DNA from: Agelas oroides
Lineage: Eukaryota; Porifera; Demospongiae; Agelasida; Agelasidae
DNA length: 64,000 nucleotides
NCBI GenBank assembly: GCA_949130485.1
Contig: OX422199.1
Coordinates: forward strand, 1,030,402-1,094,401
Direction of reading: 5' to 3'
Shown here: positions 9,286-20,468 of the stretch, piece after piece
How the letters are laid out: each line of letters starts with the position of its first letter
Position numbering within the stretch: the stretch's first letter is position 1
Notes under the pieces: model-generated
Seen by the model: only the letters and a program-made list of their open reading frames with translations
Told to the model about the DNA's origin: nothing
Database searches by the model: none
Made by a program: the position numbers and the translations under genes

Positions 9286-11637
9286 CAAGATCGAAATTAC
9301 TGTCTCATCAATGAATGTGCATGGTCACCTCCACCACCATTGATTTTGCTCTTTGTTATCATCCACTAGAGGGAATTATGTAGGAGAGTTTCAGACTGCC
9401 TAATACTTGGGCATCAACTTTCAAACATCAACTGTGTGTTGTGGAGGTTTCAAATTCCTTGCGAGCAGATGTGGAATAGTGGTTATGGTGGCAGATATCT
9501 TGGAACTGAGTCTGAGTTGTTCTTACAGTGGATTTGTACAAAGTTGCCATAGCTTTCTCTGCCTCCAGGCGACCAGGAGCCTTGTTAGTTTTTGTTCTAC
9601 CTCTGACAGAACTGAGGTGGTGGGTGTGGTGCTACTAAGTATTTAGCTTCTTAAGCAGCACTTGCATGATTAATGAGCCCCACCCTAAAAAAGACAACTG
9701 CACTTACAGAGAACAACAATGCTATTGTACTCCCATTTTTTCACAGGTGTTTTTTTTTTTTTACTATAAAATACAGCGGCAAAACCGTGCAAACCTCTTA
9801 TGTTGATCAGTTCTGTTAGTGTCGTTACTGCCGCAGCTCTAGCCATGGCCGGAAGGCAGCGCCAGTTCTCCACCTTGGAGAGTTCTGTCATCCTTCAGAA
9901 AACAGCCTGGTCTAAATGATGGACTTCATGCATAATTTAATGTAGAGTTTAGGAGTTACAAAAAGCACATGTGTTATTATAGTATAGCGTATCACAAATC
10001 CCAATTCAACATAGCTCTTGGCCTATAGTATCCCGGTACTAGAGATAGCATTCGGAAAGCAGGTGTGTTTTGGTGATGGCCAACACAAGCATGAATATGT
10101 TGGAGGATAGCTGGGTAACTAGCCTGTTTCCAATTGGTATAGCAAGACAATCGTGTATATACAATATCTTCTAGAATGAAATACCAACATTTTATAAGCT
10201 ACACATCATAGCTACTGTCCTCTGATTACTTTACGATCTCCTACAGCTGACCAGAGAAATGGTATTGTTTGCCCTAAGGTTTGGGGCCAACTCAGGGGAG
10301 TATGTCTACTGTCACTGTGCAACGTGAGTGTGACACATCACCACATTCATCCATTATATAAAACAGTAGTTCCTCTGCCTTGTTGCATATTTGAACATGT
10401 GAGTCATTGTGGCGTGCTTCATCACATGAGGCAACTGCCTTTTTTATTTTTGTTTTGGTTCAATTGCCAAACGGTAACAAAACAGTAAAAAGTGTGTTGG
10501 TCCTTCTCTGTTTACTGTTTCAGTACAAGCTAAGTAAATTATACTAAGTATTTAGGTTTGGACTGCCCCTTATCTGAACTGGTTTTTGTTTCAGTGTAGA
10601 CAAATGGGGCATCTGCCCGGAGGTTTACTAGGCGGGGAGTTTTTAGTAAACTACCTGCTATTTGCTGACATCACAATCATGCTGTTGTGCGTTTATTTTG
10701 ATGGAACTATATATTAATTATTATAAAGCTTGGAGGAGAACCTGCTTGTTTTTTAATATTTCTATGAGTCAAACAGATGAGCGCTATTCTGAGACTTTCC
10801 AACATCTGCAGCTGGAGCTGTTTTGTGTTCCTTCAGCCTCCAGCTGTTGCTTTCTATACGTTTGCATGCAAAAACAATTACACCAACAATAACCATCAAA
10901 GTTTGTTCTCAAATATATTCTGTACAAAAACATAGTGTTGGCACCGGGTGTTGTAGTGATTACACAAGAGCAGAAAGATGGAAGCGTGACTCCAGACCCT
11001 GCCGCATACGTTAGCTGAGGTGCTCTGTTGCAAATAGCTATACACTTACCTTTCCGTTCTTTAAATGTACTTTGGCTTTGCACAACATGTGAACCAAGAG
11101 ACAAGCAGGAAGAGAAGCCTCCAGTAAGTAGGGATTGGACATACGTGTGTAGTTCTTCGCTGCCCATATTTTTTCATAGGTGTATGGTTGCGGGTTGAAG
11201 ACACAGTACATGTGAATGATGTCTCTAATCATAGTCTTAGAAGCTGAAGACCTTGTAAAAGAGGCGTCTGTGTGGAGATGGAGCACGACTGAGGGGGGAG
11301 CCCTGGGTGTGTCTGTGTGGAAGTGGTGTACTTGAGGAGCCTGCATGATGGTGGATGGTGTACCTTCACTCTACGTGTAACAGCTAAATGTAAATATTTA
11401 CATATGAACGAATTCTCAACAATGATAAAGCACAGTGAGAGTGCGTAGCTTAATACGTTACATCACATATATTTTTCATTGAAACACTCTTCACATAGCT
11501 GAATGTCAAGCAAAAATGAGTTCACTAGCAACACATCATGGGATGACCAAGAATTGAGTGTGAACTGTGTAGTTGCACTATGCATTGAAATTTTCACAGG
11601 ATATTTTGCAAGGCCCAATTTTTTGTGGTTTTAACAT
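9286..11637. other. Mostly unique sequence, no gene recognised
   Basis: A 65-bp block at 9670-9730 (TAATGAGCCCCACCCTAAAA...GAACAACAATGCTATTGT) recurs at 38390-38450. The minus frame at 10784-11167 (127 codons) is the longest but shows no domain, signal peptide or low-complexity bias. Near 11240-11345 a plus frame reads GVCVEMEHD and GCVCVEVV, similar in pattern to GVEIED...NVCVEAEVD at 34665-34883; this may be a diverged exon pair. Confidence 0.4.
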
Positions 11638-12110
11638 TCAAGACTGGCGATAGCGAGATTGTGCATCCTCACATACTAACATGTAGTTACAACGGTCTAA
11701 GTGGGGCCTCTCAAAAGTTTCCAGTAAGTTTGTAGTTAGGTATTGATGGTCCTGTGGAAAAGGGCTCGGTTCAGAAAGAAAATGGCTAATGCTTTCAAAG
11801 AAGCAGTAGGCTGGTATTGTTGGTGCTGGGGCCACAGCTGATATTGCGGCTGCAGCCATCACTGGTATTGTTGGTGCTGGGGCCACAGCTGATATTGCGG
11901 CTGCAGCCATCACTGGTATTGTTGGTGCTGGGGCCACCACTGATATTGCAGCTGCAGCCATCGCTGGTATTGTTGGTGCTGGGGCCACCGCTGATACTGC
12001 TGCTGCAGCCATCGTTGGTATTGTTGGTGCTGGGGCCACCGCTGATACTGCTGCTGCAGCCATCGCTGGTATTGTTGGTGCTGGGGCCACCGCTGATACT
12101 GCTGCTGCTT
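11638..12110 (-). repeat. 51-bp minisatellite with open minus-strand frame
   Basis: About six units of 51 bp (11811-12110) encode APAPTIPAMAAAAVSAV, a 17-residue repeat, on the minus strand. The frame continues 59 codons past the array (11638-11814) into non-repetitive sequence with no recognised domain. Open frames also exist in other phases and on the plus strand, so openness is not proof of coding. If translated it would be an Ala/Pro-rich disordered segment. Confidence 0.85.
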
Positions 12111-12785
12111 TGTCAACAGTTTGGCAGAAAAGTAGCTATTACTCTAATCACAACAGTAAAGAAATACAACTGCCAGCTAGTGCACTCACAGAAGGCAGTC
12201 CAACAAGCCTTATGTACGTAGGAGATTGGAGGAGGCACACCCACACAATACAGCTACAATGCCACTTTTGAATGTAATCCACAGCTACGAAAGACTAAGT
12301 AGGACTATAGTGCACCTCTATCTGAGCTGCCTCCCTTTGCTGTTGGTAGGTGTTTACATGAGCCTGCAACTAAAAACGAAAATTAAATAAAAGGAAGAAT
12401 GGCCTCGGAATGAATACACTTGTGTACACACATTAGATTTGTTTTTTTTGCTAAACCTGGAAACTTTTGCTGTTACAATATTTTTTATTCGTACAAATGT
12501 ATATGCATTGCATGCAAAAATTTCAAAATCCATGAGATTGTGACAACTGGTGAAGCTTGTATGTACAGACCCAGGGTTCAAGCGCATTCACAAGAACACC
12601 CTCCCTTGCTCTGAGCTAGTTATGTTCACGTACCACTCAGATTTATAGTAAGTTTTCACAGCCGTCATGGTAGCAAACTTTCCTAGTGTACTAGAAGCTC
12701 CCCACCAGTGGGGCAAGATCTATTTAGATTATCAGAGAGCGACCTATAAAGTAGGGTTAGGTAAGACATTTTTTTCGTGCATACA
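12111..12785. other. No gene recognised
   Basis: AT-rich short frames only. CACCTCTATCTGAGCTGCCT..CCTTGCTGT near 12313 resembles GTTTGAGCTGCCTCTCCTTG at 57575, so a small dispersed block is shared. Confidence 0.4.
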
Positions 12786-12885
12786 CTTACATATTGTTGA
12801 GTACACACCATGGACACAATAAAGACCAACTAGGTAGTGTATTAGTGTGCCCACAGTAGATGGATTGCTAGTACTGGCACCTGCG

Positions 12886-13028
12886 TATGCTCCCCAACAC
12901 CCACACAGCATTGTCCACCATGCTCTTGTCCTTTGAGGAGAGGAGCCAGACTAATACTGGCACTGCACCAGCCTTCATCACGCTTCTGGTCTGCTGGAAG
13001 GAGTCGGAGGCAATTATGGCAATTTTGC
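12886..13028 (-). pseudogene. Importin-alpha-like armadillo exon, truncated copy
   Basis: The minus strand reads IAIIASDSFQQTRSVMKAGA then VPVLVWLLSSKDKSM and VDNAVWVLGSI. This is the pattern of one importin-alpha armadillo repeat (IASG..QT..V...GAVP....LLSS......AVWALGNI). The first codons and the splice acceptor seen in the 39.6-kb copy are gone because of the adjacent deletion; WAL is WVL here. In importin alpha the repeat forms part of the NLS-binding solenoid. With the acceptor missing this copy is most likely dead. Confidence 0.75.
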
Positions 13029-13439
13029 AAGAATGGTTGTTGACATCTTGTAAAAATCATCCCCCCCCCCAAAAAATTATCCATTTTCGTAATTGGACCA
13101 CAGCTGAAGTATAGGAACACTCGGAGGGTACTACCATACAGCTAGTGAAATATACTCACTAAAATTAACTAGTTCTTTGACCCATGGTACTTTCCAAGTG
13201 CTTAGCAACTACATGAAATTAAAGTGACAAAAACAATGTAGATAGTTTCTAAAGGGAAGACTCGTGCTCCCAGACCAAAGGGGGTCACTGAAGGTCTGAT
13301 ATCATATTTGCATGACTTCATTTTTACTGTATGTTAATTTAGATTGAGCAACTTCACACTCTGAATATGAAGCCATTAATATTTTGTTTTTCAAAGAAAG
13401 GCGTTTGACAATTTGGAAGAGTCAGTAATGCTGTGTATT

Positions 13440-13600
13440 GATGATCAACGGCAGAGGAGTGTAGATCGCGTTCAAAGTTTGCCTGGCGGTCATAGTTGGC
13501 CGCTGTCAGCGACAGTTGAAACGTACCTTCGCTGAAACTGTCAGCCAACTTTTGCCGTGTATTATTAACTTTCCAAGATACTACTCCACTAGCACTTTAG
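13440..13600 (-). repeat. Repeat X, partial copy
   Basis: GCGTTCAAAGTTTGCC, TAGTTGGCC, CAGCGACAGTTGAAA, GTACCTTCGCTG and CCAACTTTTGCCGTGTATTA match 40290-40480 directly and 48360-48530 in reverse. It stops at TATTATTAACTT. Confidence 0.75.
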
Positions 13601-13906
13601 TTAACGCGTTAGTCACTGTATACTACCTTTGATGGAAATGTCATGAATATAGAGTATGGTCTACTCTGCTGCTGCCATTGCCCTTTCTACGTGTAACCAT
13701 CAAGACCTTATGGTTTGGGTGGTAAATATATTTCCACTTAAACTTTGGTTCTCTCAAGGCAGCCAAATAATCCAAGCTTTGTAAGGAAAAACAAGCAGAA
13801 GAATGGCCATAGAAAGAGTGGAAGGAGAACAGAGTGCATGAGTGTAAAAGATGGGAGAGTAAAGGATGAGATTGTTACAGTGGTTAGATAAAAGAGTAGT
13901 TAGTTA

Positions 13907-13990
13907 TTAACCCTTGAACTGCGGATGTCGCATTTTTGCGACGCGGGCGGGCATCCGCTAAGTGCGGCTGTCGCAATTTTGCGACAAACT
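13907..13990 (+). mobile_element. TTAA end with paired subterminal palindromes, type 1
   Basis: TTAA-CCCTTGAACTGCGGAT, then GTCGCATTTTTGCGAC (13927-13942), inside a larger GCGGATG...CATCCGC stem (13921-13958), then GTCGCAATTTTGCGAC (13970-13985). The sequence after it (TTTGGGGTAAACCCC..., TAGTACTAATACGTCTAG, GCCACACC) matches the region after the type at 27516. Confidence 0.75.
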
Positions 13991-14135
13991 AACTTAGAAG
14001 CTTAGCGTGACTTTGGGGTAAACCCCCTGACTGTTTAGTACTAATACGTCTAGGCCACACCTTTCCACTTACATCACTATTCAGGAAAGCCAGGAAGGTG
14101 TGGTACTAGTTCGTGAGTGATTGCGGGGTTTGACA

Positions 14136-14276
14136 ATGGCTGCCAAACACGAAGCTTTCTCTCGAACAGAGGAAGCAAACGGACTCCAGTTTTCACTTAC
14201 GATGGAAGTGTTACCTTCGAATAACTTGAAAATCAGCCCAACTTATCAAGGCAGTAAGTATCAAGTGGGATAATCG
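14136..14276 (+). CDS. Short ORF near the TTAA end
   Basis: ACAATGGCTGCC starts a 46-codon frame (MAAKHEAFSRTEEANGLQFS...) with a possible donor GGCAGTAAGT at 14252. It lies where a first exon of a transposase would sit if 13911 is an element end. No motif identifies it. Confidence 0.2.
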
Positions 14277-14784
14277 GTACTGTGTTTCCAGTTGCTAGAA
14301 GCTACAATGTATGGCGGCAGAAAATGGCAGTAGAAAATCACTTAGTTAGCTGTGGTCAGATACTTAGATAAACTATTCCAGTCTTAGTTACATACTATTT
14401 ACACAAGTCACACTGTTACTGCCCAAGGCTAGCTAGCAACGCTTGCCACTTTGGTCTTCAGATTAATAACATAGTTACACCTCCTCTGAGACTCGTTCTA
14501 AAGCCAAGATGAAACCAGGAGCTTGAACCTTCCCACACAGTATATGTAGCTGGGGTAGAGTCTCAAAATACAGACAACAGTGATGGTGCATACTGCTTCT
14601 GGTCATATGTTGTACCTTTGTAATTGTGGTGACCTTTCCCGCCACCGTCTGCCCTTGCTACAGGAGAAGAAACACAATCATCCATGAGTATTCAACTCTC
14701 TTGCACATACGTAGAGACATACAAGAAGGCTTACAAATGAGTACTGCATATACATTTTAGGCTATGATATATTAGGCACAGATG

Positions 14785-15165
14785 GTGGTAGGCAACACAC
14801 AATAACCACAAACAAGCATTTCAATGAGAGTGGAGAGGTATAGGTTGTTCCTGTAAAGCTGGTTCAGCTAGTGTTTCGACTACACCTGCATTCCACAATC
14901 ACCAGTGTGCATACACAAGGTGATGTGTGGGGAGGTTGTATAAAGTGAAGTCTTTAGTTGCAAGTAGCTACATCTAGAGATTCTAGACAGAGCATTAAAC
15001 TACAGTTCTTACTTGTATTAATTTATACCAGCATAAATAGGTCAGTTTGTCTATATGTCAATGTCCCCTGCAAAATGCAGCTGGTCCAAAGATAGGCTAA
15101 ATGTACATGCAAAAATCATCAGATTGAGGGTTTCTATATTGTGTAAATGTTGCAATCCATACTTT
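14785..15165 (+). repeat. Dispersed repeat U, copy 1
   Basis: GTAGGCAACACA, GGTTGTTCCTGTAA..GCTGGTTCAG, GTGTTTCGACTACAC, CATTCCACAATCACCAGTGT, GACAGAGCATTAAACTACAG and ATCA.ATTGAGGGTTTCTATA are shared with 26325-26745; the 3' part also matches 41060-41245. Confidence 0.85.
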
Positions 15166-15194
15166 GATTCAAATGGCTAATTAGATTTGTTGCC

Positions 15195-15465
15195 TGCCGG
15201 GCAGCACGGTCTTCCTTGGGTGCTGAGCCAGGTAGCAGCATGTTTCTAACACCCCTTCTAGTGTAACGTTGGGCCAGTGGGCCCATTTGCCTGCAGCTGG
15301 AAACAAAAAGGAATTCAATTCAGTTTCAAACTTAGCCACTGAGTAGATTTTAGCCGGCACAGAGAATTATTTTTTAATTAATAGAGCAGAACTCTCAGTA
15401 AAAAAAGATGTCATTAAAATACACAACAAGACAATGTGGCAATATAATATACATTCTTTATTAGG
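15195..15465 (+). repeat. Dispersed repeat V, copy 2
   Basis: Same landmarks as 4985-5210 (GAGAATTA, AATAGAGCAGAACTCTCA, ACAATGTGGCAATATAAT). Includes TGCCTGCAGCTGGAAACAAA, which the 55.8-kb copy also has. Confidence 0.85.
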
Positions 15466-15727
15466 GAAATACTATGGGCGTGTATACTAAGTATATAATA
15501 ATCACACTTACGTTGCACAATGGCAGTAGATATACTCGCCATGGCCGGCCCCATAGCGCAGGGCAAGGAGGGCGAGTTCCTTTGTCAGCTGTAGGAGGTT
15601 ATCAGAGCAGTAGCTATGATGTGTGGCTTATAAGTACAATTAGTGGTTCTTTCACTTTAGAATGTCCTGTAATACATCAAGCCTGTGAGGTACTTATCCA
15701 ACTAGCCTAGCCTGTAGGAGGTTATAA

Positions 15728-15990
15728 ATTTATTCAAAGCAAGCAGTTCAATTCAGTTTCAAACCACTGAGTAGCTTTTACCCGGCACAGAGAATTAATT
15801 TTAAATTAATAGAGCAGAACTCTCAAAATATACAACAAAACAATGTGGCAATATCAGCCTCATAGCATAAGGCCAAGAGGGTCAGCAGCTCCTTCGTCAA
15901 CTATAGGTGGTTATCATAGCAGTAGCTATGATGTGTAGCTTATGAATATAATTAGTGGTACTTTCACTTTAGAATGTCGTGTAATACATA
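15728..15990 (+). repeat. Dispersed repeat V, copy 3
   Basis: A second V copy 500 bp from copy 2, shortened at the left. After the ACAATGTGGCAATAT tail both copies share GGTTATCA.AGCAGTAGCTAT and TCTTTCACTTTAGAATGTC, so the pair is a tandem segmental duplication. Confidence 0.8.
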
Positions 15991-17061
15991 CAGCCAAGCC
16001 CGTGAGGTACTTATCCAACTATCCTAGGACATATCTATCACTGCCATACTAGGCTGAGGGCTTGGATAGCATCAACGATTCGAGAACGGTTTTTCAGGGA
16101 ACTGTATTTTGTGGCATGTAACTTATAACAAGAAAAACTGTATCTATGCTGTGTACATAGCTCTACCTGCATGATGCAATGTATGCACATGCTCCGGCTT
16201 CTCATCTATGCTATATACTTGGGCTTGGGTTTGTTGTTTTGTTGCCACACTGGGTTTGTTGCTACCAAACAATGCATATTGCATTCCTGCTGAACTTAGC
16301 TTGTGTGCAGGTGTAAAAGTATTTACTAGGGGAGTCATTGAATAGGGAGTCATTTTATCCCTCATTTTATCCAGGGAATCACTCATTCCTCTGACGCTGA
16401 CATAAGTTGTGTTATGAGCGTTATATCATGCAGGAGTACAAGTTGTGAATGTGAGTAGCCATGCAGTGTTGCAGAGTCAACGTGGGTATGCAATATTCAA
16501 CTCAAAGGGAAGCATCTTCCACTTTTGTGAGCATTCTCATAACTGACATTTGGGTGTTGTCCAGTGCTGTGAGCATTTTCGTAAGTTGTACGTGAACTTG
16601 AAGCCAGTGTTTGTTGGGCCAATTCACCAGAGTCATATGCATGATTAGCTATATAGGCCAATGAGCAATACCCGGTTTTAGGCAGCAGTGCAATACACTG
16701 GAACAGAAATGCTCACAAAATGTACACCCTAATAGGGCTGAGGATAACTGCGGGTAATAATAACACGCTAGCTACAGTTACGTGTACTCGAAGTAAGACA
16801 TGGACCTTTTGCATCTCCTAAACACATCTACACTAAGATAAGAAAAAATCTGATGGAGCTCCGGCCCCAATCGAGTGAGACTGCGACACTTGAAAAATAT
16901 ACGACTTGAAAACAGTAAAATCCCGGTATATACAACCTATATAATTATATTTCTTTTTTTTTTCTGTAGCCATTGACTTACTGGTGTTGTATCTGACACC
17001 GGCAGAGCCGGGCGTCTGGCTGCCATTGGCACGCTGGTTCAACTGACGGAATGAACTGAAA
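15991..17061. other. No gene recognised
   Basis: Short frames only. A minus frame at 16144-16386 has no domain. TGACATTTGGGTG and TGAGCATTTTCGTAAG direct repeats are small. Confidence 0.35.
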
Positions 17062-17066
17062 CTGAT

Positions 17067-17173
17067 GGACTGAACACCTTTGACGGAGACGGACTGAACA
17101 CCTTTGACGGAGACGGACTGAACACCCTTGACGGAGACGGACTGAACACCTTTGACGGAGACGGACTGAACTG
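17067..17173 (-). repeat. 24-bp minisatellite
   Basis: GGACTGAACACCTTTGACGG repeats with a 24-bp period (17067, 17091, 17115, 17139, 17163). The minus strand reads FSPSPSKV, an 8-residue repeat. The peptide is probably incidental. Confidence 0.9.
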
Positions 17174-17597
17174 ACTTTGTCTGAACCTCAACACGCTATA
17201 ACCTTCACAACTGACAGTATGAAGTTTGTGCAATTTTCAGGTGTATTATATAGCCTAGTGAACCAAACACCTGTAAAAAGAAAATGGAAGGCACAATAGC
17301 ATTATTGTATCCTGTGGCAGCCAAGTGCGAACAGCTTTGTGGGTGGGGCTCGCAGACCTCCCCAGTTTCAGATCGTCAACGTACCAGAAGTCCGTGCGTA
17401 CACACAGTGCATACACACAAATTTACTTGCACGTGCAACGGTAAAATTAATCGGTTTCCGTAAACTTCGACTTTGTATATATACACACTTGTTGATACAC
17501 GGAAGCGGAAGAGCGCTTTCGCTTCCAGGTCAGTTTGAAATCATTTGTGCGTCCATGATTTGGTTGTCAATTCTAGTTCTGTGCCATCCTATCGTTT

Positions 17598-17664
17598 GTT
17601 CTGCACTCGACAATGGCCGCCAGGAAGCGGCAGATGGTCATTTCGGATACCACTCCCGTAAGTA
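17598..17664 (+). repeat. ATGGCCGCCAG dispersed repeat, copy 3 (inverted)
   Basis: ACAATGGCCGCCAGGAAGCG opens a clean short frame (MAARKRQMVISDTTP) that reaches a strong donor, CCCGTAAGTAAG, at about 17655. It lies only about 55 bp from the TTAA at 17718 and points out of the putative element. Confidence 0.6.
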
Positions 17665-17721
17665 AGAACTTCTGTATTAATAAACCGTAATTAATAGCCA
17701 CTTCCACAAATCAAGGGTTAA

Positions 17722-18661
17722 TCACTAAAGAGCACCCATGGGCGGAGCAACCTTATAGTTTTGCCAAGAGGGGTGGGAGTGTGTGATCGTGTTTCTGCAT
17801 TTAGCCACGAATGAGTGTATATGTTTATAAATATTCACTGTTCTCAAATCTGTCCCCTGCCGGAGTTGACAGCAAATTACTCTACGAATAACACAACATA
17901 CACAATGGGAGCCAGCTTTTGAAGCTCAAGTCCTGATGGTACACAGCATGATACAGCACAAAGTTTTATGCTTTAGATATGCATAGCTCGAGATAGTGTC
18001 ATTCAACCTAGCTGTACACGTGTTTGATGTAGCTACACATTGTTCACCTTTGGAGTATACCCCTTTTGGTTAAATTTGTCACCTCATTCCTAAATCCTAC
18101 CCTCCTCACCATATCTCACTCTTAATGCAGCACCTATGTGCATGACAAGAACAACCTTCATTCAAGTCCCATTGATCTCCTTAGTGTACATCTACATAAG
18201 TCAGCAACAATTGGACCCTCCTGTTGAGCGCTTTGGCCGGCTCTTTGTGGCATGGTTGATCAAACTACATGTGCGTGATCTAGTTCCAGTTGCCCTTGAC
18301 GTATTTGAACAATGAGCAAGAATGTGATGCACCTGTTCCTTTAAACCGAGATGGAAGGAAGATCAAGAGAACGCCCCCAGCAAAGCCTGCTACAGTAAGG
18401 AGTGCATGATGGCAGATTGAACTAATGTTCCAATGTACATGGTGGTGCAAAGAGAGAGATTCATGTGTATGGTGCGTGGCTTGCCAACAAGTGACTGAAG
18501 CAATGGTTTTGCTTCTGGTAGGTACTGTGGTGTATCACCAACACCATGCCATGCCTATGCTCATAACTAAGTCAATTTACAACCTAGCTGGAAAAGTTGA
18601 CATTGCTAGCTTTTCATCATGAACGTACCGTACCCATTCTGCTTTCACCTTGAGCCCACCC
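17722..18661. other. No gene; one duplicated block
   Basis: CATGTGTATGGTGYGTGGCT with TGCCAACAAGTGACTGAAGC and CTGTGGTGTATCAC (18463-18540) recurs at 24069-24143. One shared frame reads SCVWCVACQQVTEA in both, but with no further domain support. Confidence 0.5.
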
Positions 18662-18850
18662 TTAACCCTTTACCGACCGTAACACATGATTGCAATGTTA
18701 CGTAGAAAACCGTAATAATTATGAGCGGAACGGTTCAGTAGACGTGTTGCGTATTCGGTACTATATCTCCAGTTGTAAAACAGCTACAAACTTCTGGTAA
18801 AAAGCAATGGAGCAGAGTACCTTAGGCTTTGCCCAGCTTCGCTGTAATGT
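18662..18850 (+). mobile_element. TTAA element end, type 2, copy 1
   Basis: TTAA-CCCTTTACCGACCG is followed by CGTAACA...TGTTACG, a 7-bp stem, and by CTATATCTCCAGTTGTAAA and AAAGCAATGG. The same sequence occurs reversed at 20188-19680 (ending in TTAA at 20189). The far end of this copy was not found. Confidence 0.65.
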
Positions 18851-19069
18851 TCTCTTAATCTTCGGTCTTTGGACGAATGCTGGTGGTGTGGAAACAGCTA
18901 GAACAGTTTTGCTGGACTTTAAGTAGAAATTTTCATCATACCACGGCCACATACGTACATAAACCTAATTATCAAACTCTTGTAAATGCTTAGTAGACAG
19001 AGAGTGGACTCTGATCAAAAGAAGGGACCGAGAGGGTTGTGCAAATTGCAACTGGTGACGAGAAAGCTG

Positions 19070-19260
19070 GTTAGAAGAGGGGAGAATGGAAAAGAGGAAA
19101 GAAAGAAGAGAACGAGATTGTTACAGTAGCTGGAGTGTTGAAGTGACGTCATTCAAATGTGTTGCTACAGCATTTAAAATTTTAGGTAGATCAATACTTA
19201 ATTTTGTACCGATAGGAATTTTTCCAGTATCTTTAGGTCTACCATATCAAACCATACATC
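19070..19260 (+). repeat. Dispersed repeat T, copy 1 (empty site)
   Basis: GAGAATGGAAAAGAGGAA, GAGATTGTTACAGT, TGAAGTGACGTCAT, CAAATGTGTTGCTAC and GTACCGATAGGAATTT match 47045-47165 plus 47599-47660. Here ATTTAAAATTTTAGGTAGAT is uninterrupted, giving the pre-insertion state for the MITE at 47166. Confidence 0.85.
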
Positions 19261-19317
19261 TACACTCTTACTCTTACTCGTTGTTCAAGCCTCCTTCTTG
19301 TTCAATTACGTCAAGGG

Positions 19318-19575
19318 CTTTGCTGTAATTACAGCCCTGTTTCCTTTGGATCTGGCGTATGTGACCACTGGTGTGTGTGTGTACGTAGTAGGTGTGATAT
19401 AGTGCAGTACGCCAGTTCTTTTGAAGCTGGTTCATCAGTTCTGTACCGCCAGATCTGAGACCGATCTCAAGAAGTAAACAAGCTACAGAGATGAAACGAA
19501 AGGCTACAAATAGATAAAAGAAAGCTCTAACCTCGCTGCAGATTCCAAAGGAAACAGGGCTGTAACAGCAAAGCT
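19318..19575. repeat. Inverted repeat with 30-bp arms
   Basis: CTTTGCTGTAATTACAGCCC plus TGTTTCCTTTGGATC (19318-19352) pairs with GATTCCAAAGGAAACAGG plus GCTGTAACAGCAAAG (19541-19574). The arms flank about 190 bp of unrelated sequence. Possible small TIR element; no TSD seen. Confidence 0.7.
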
Positions 19576-19679
19576 ACAAGTATCAGAACAGACCGAAGAT
19601 AGTGACTTTCCGGTTTGAAAAGTTCAGGTTTATCTGCAAGCTTGTATTTCAGTGGTAAGCTTCTAAACTACAGTGTAGC

Positions 19680-20192
19680 TAGGCAAAGCCTGAGGCTATC
19701 CATTGCTTTTAACCCTTTATACCCGAATGACGACTATAGTCGTCATGGCCACTATCGAGCGGTTAGTGCTCTATACCCCGCGGCTACGTAGTATATAGTT
19801 AGTATGTGCCGCAGGAAGTCGAATAAAGCATAATTAGCTGGGCCGTCCTGTAGGGACTTTCCCCGGAAATCGCGTTCGAAGTTTACCGTTCGATCGTGTT
19901 GTACTTAGTACTGCCACAGAACAGCTGGTTTCCCACGCACTACTGGTCCTACTGAATTTGTTCTCGCTAATCATACAAAATCGCCATTTTTATCTTGCTT
20001 CTCTCGTAATCACATGTTTATTGTGCGCATGCACATCGGGTGTAAAGGGTTAACTAGAAGTCTGTAGCTGGTTTACAACTGGAGATATAAGACAGAGTAT
20101 GCAACACATAGTCTTGACTGCTTCGTTCGTGATTATTACGGCCATCCGCATAATAATGTTGCAATAACGTGTTACAGTCGGTAAAGAGTTAA
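19680..20192 (-). mobile_element. TTAA element end, type 2, copy 2, interrupted
   Basis: The minus strand from TTAA at 20189 reads ACTCTTTACCGACTGTAACA, then TATATCTCCAGTTGTAAACC and on to TTCTAGTTAA, where the 19713-20049 MITE is inserted, resuming with AAAGCAATGG. Comparison with 18662-18850 defines the insertion. Confidence 0.8.
19713..20049. mobile_element. 337-bp piggyBac-type MITE with TTAA TSD
   Basis: TTAA flanks both sides (19709-19712, 20050-20053). The ends read CCCTTTATACCCGAATG and, inverted, CCCTTTACACCCGATG, a 16-bp TIR with one or two mismatches. A perfect 20-bp palindrome, ATGACGACTATAGTCGTCAT, lies at 19727-19746. It is inserted in a copy of the type-2 element whose uninterrupted sequence is at 18662-18850, so both borders are supported by an empty site. 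TTAA specificity and CCC termini are hallmarks of piggyBac elements; no ORF is present, so it would need a transposase supplied in trans. Confidence 0.85.
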
Positions 20193-20468
20193 ATATCCAA
20201 TCGAGAAATTTTGCGTTATCAGTTTACTGTTGTACACTCACGCTCAGATTCACCAGTGGAAGTGTTTGCTGGAAGGTTTCAATATAACTAACTGCATAAC
20301 TGTAGAGGAGCTGTAATTTCAACGTTTCTTATTTGGTTTTGGCACTGTATTCAAATTGCTAATAATGCATACACAGCAAAAATGAAAGTTGCCATCGTGT
20401 ACGTTCTACTAGTCTCATACCTCATGCACCCTCACACGTGAGCTGGGCATGAGACTGGTGGGAATATT

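Larger units (their letters stand above)
12786..13600 (-). repeat. Segmental duplicate F6, copy 1
   Basis: Matches 39300-40470: the importin-like exon, TTGACATCTTGTAAAAATCA, CCACAGCTGAAGTA..CTCGGAGGGTACT, GACCCATGGTACTTTCCAAG, CCAGACC.AAGGGGGTCACTG and part of repeat X. Compared with the other copy it has lost about 245 bp next to the exon (the region equivalent to 39640-39885). Confidence 0.85.
13911..17717. mobile_element. Possible piggyBac-type element or pair of element ends, TTAA-flanked
   Basis: TTAA (13907-13910) is followed by CCCTTGAACTGCGGATGTCGC. At the far end, ...CAAGGG-TTAA (17718-17721) reads inward as CCCTTGATTTGTGGAAGTGG, about 16 of 21 matches with the left end. Subterminal to the left end are two 16-bp stem sequences (13927-13942, 13970-13985). 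No transposase is visible; the interior is filled by other dispersed repeats (U and V). These ends may therefore belong to one nested element or to two different ones. Confidence 0.4.

Noticed and set aside
12786-13030. Functional importin gene at 12.9 kb
   Set aside because: The acceptor and first codons are deleted relative to the 39.6-kb copy and the downstream boundary is unrelated.
13911-17717. Autonomous piggyBac transposon
   Set aside because: No transposase frame or DDD-type motif seen; TIR match is only partial. Kept as a possible element only.
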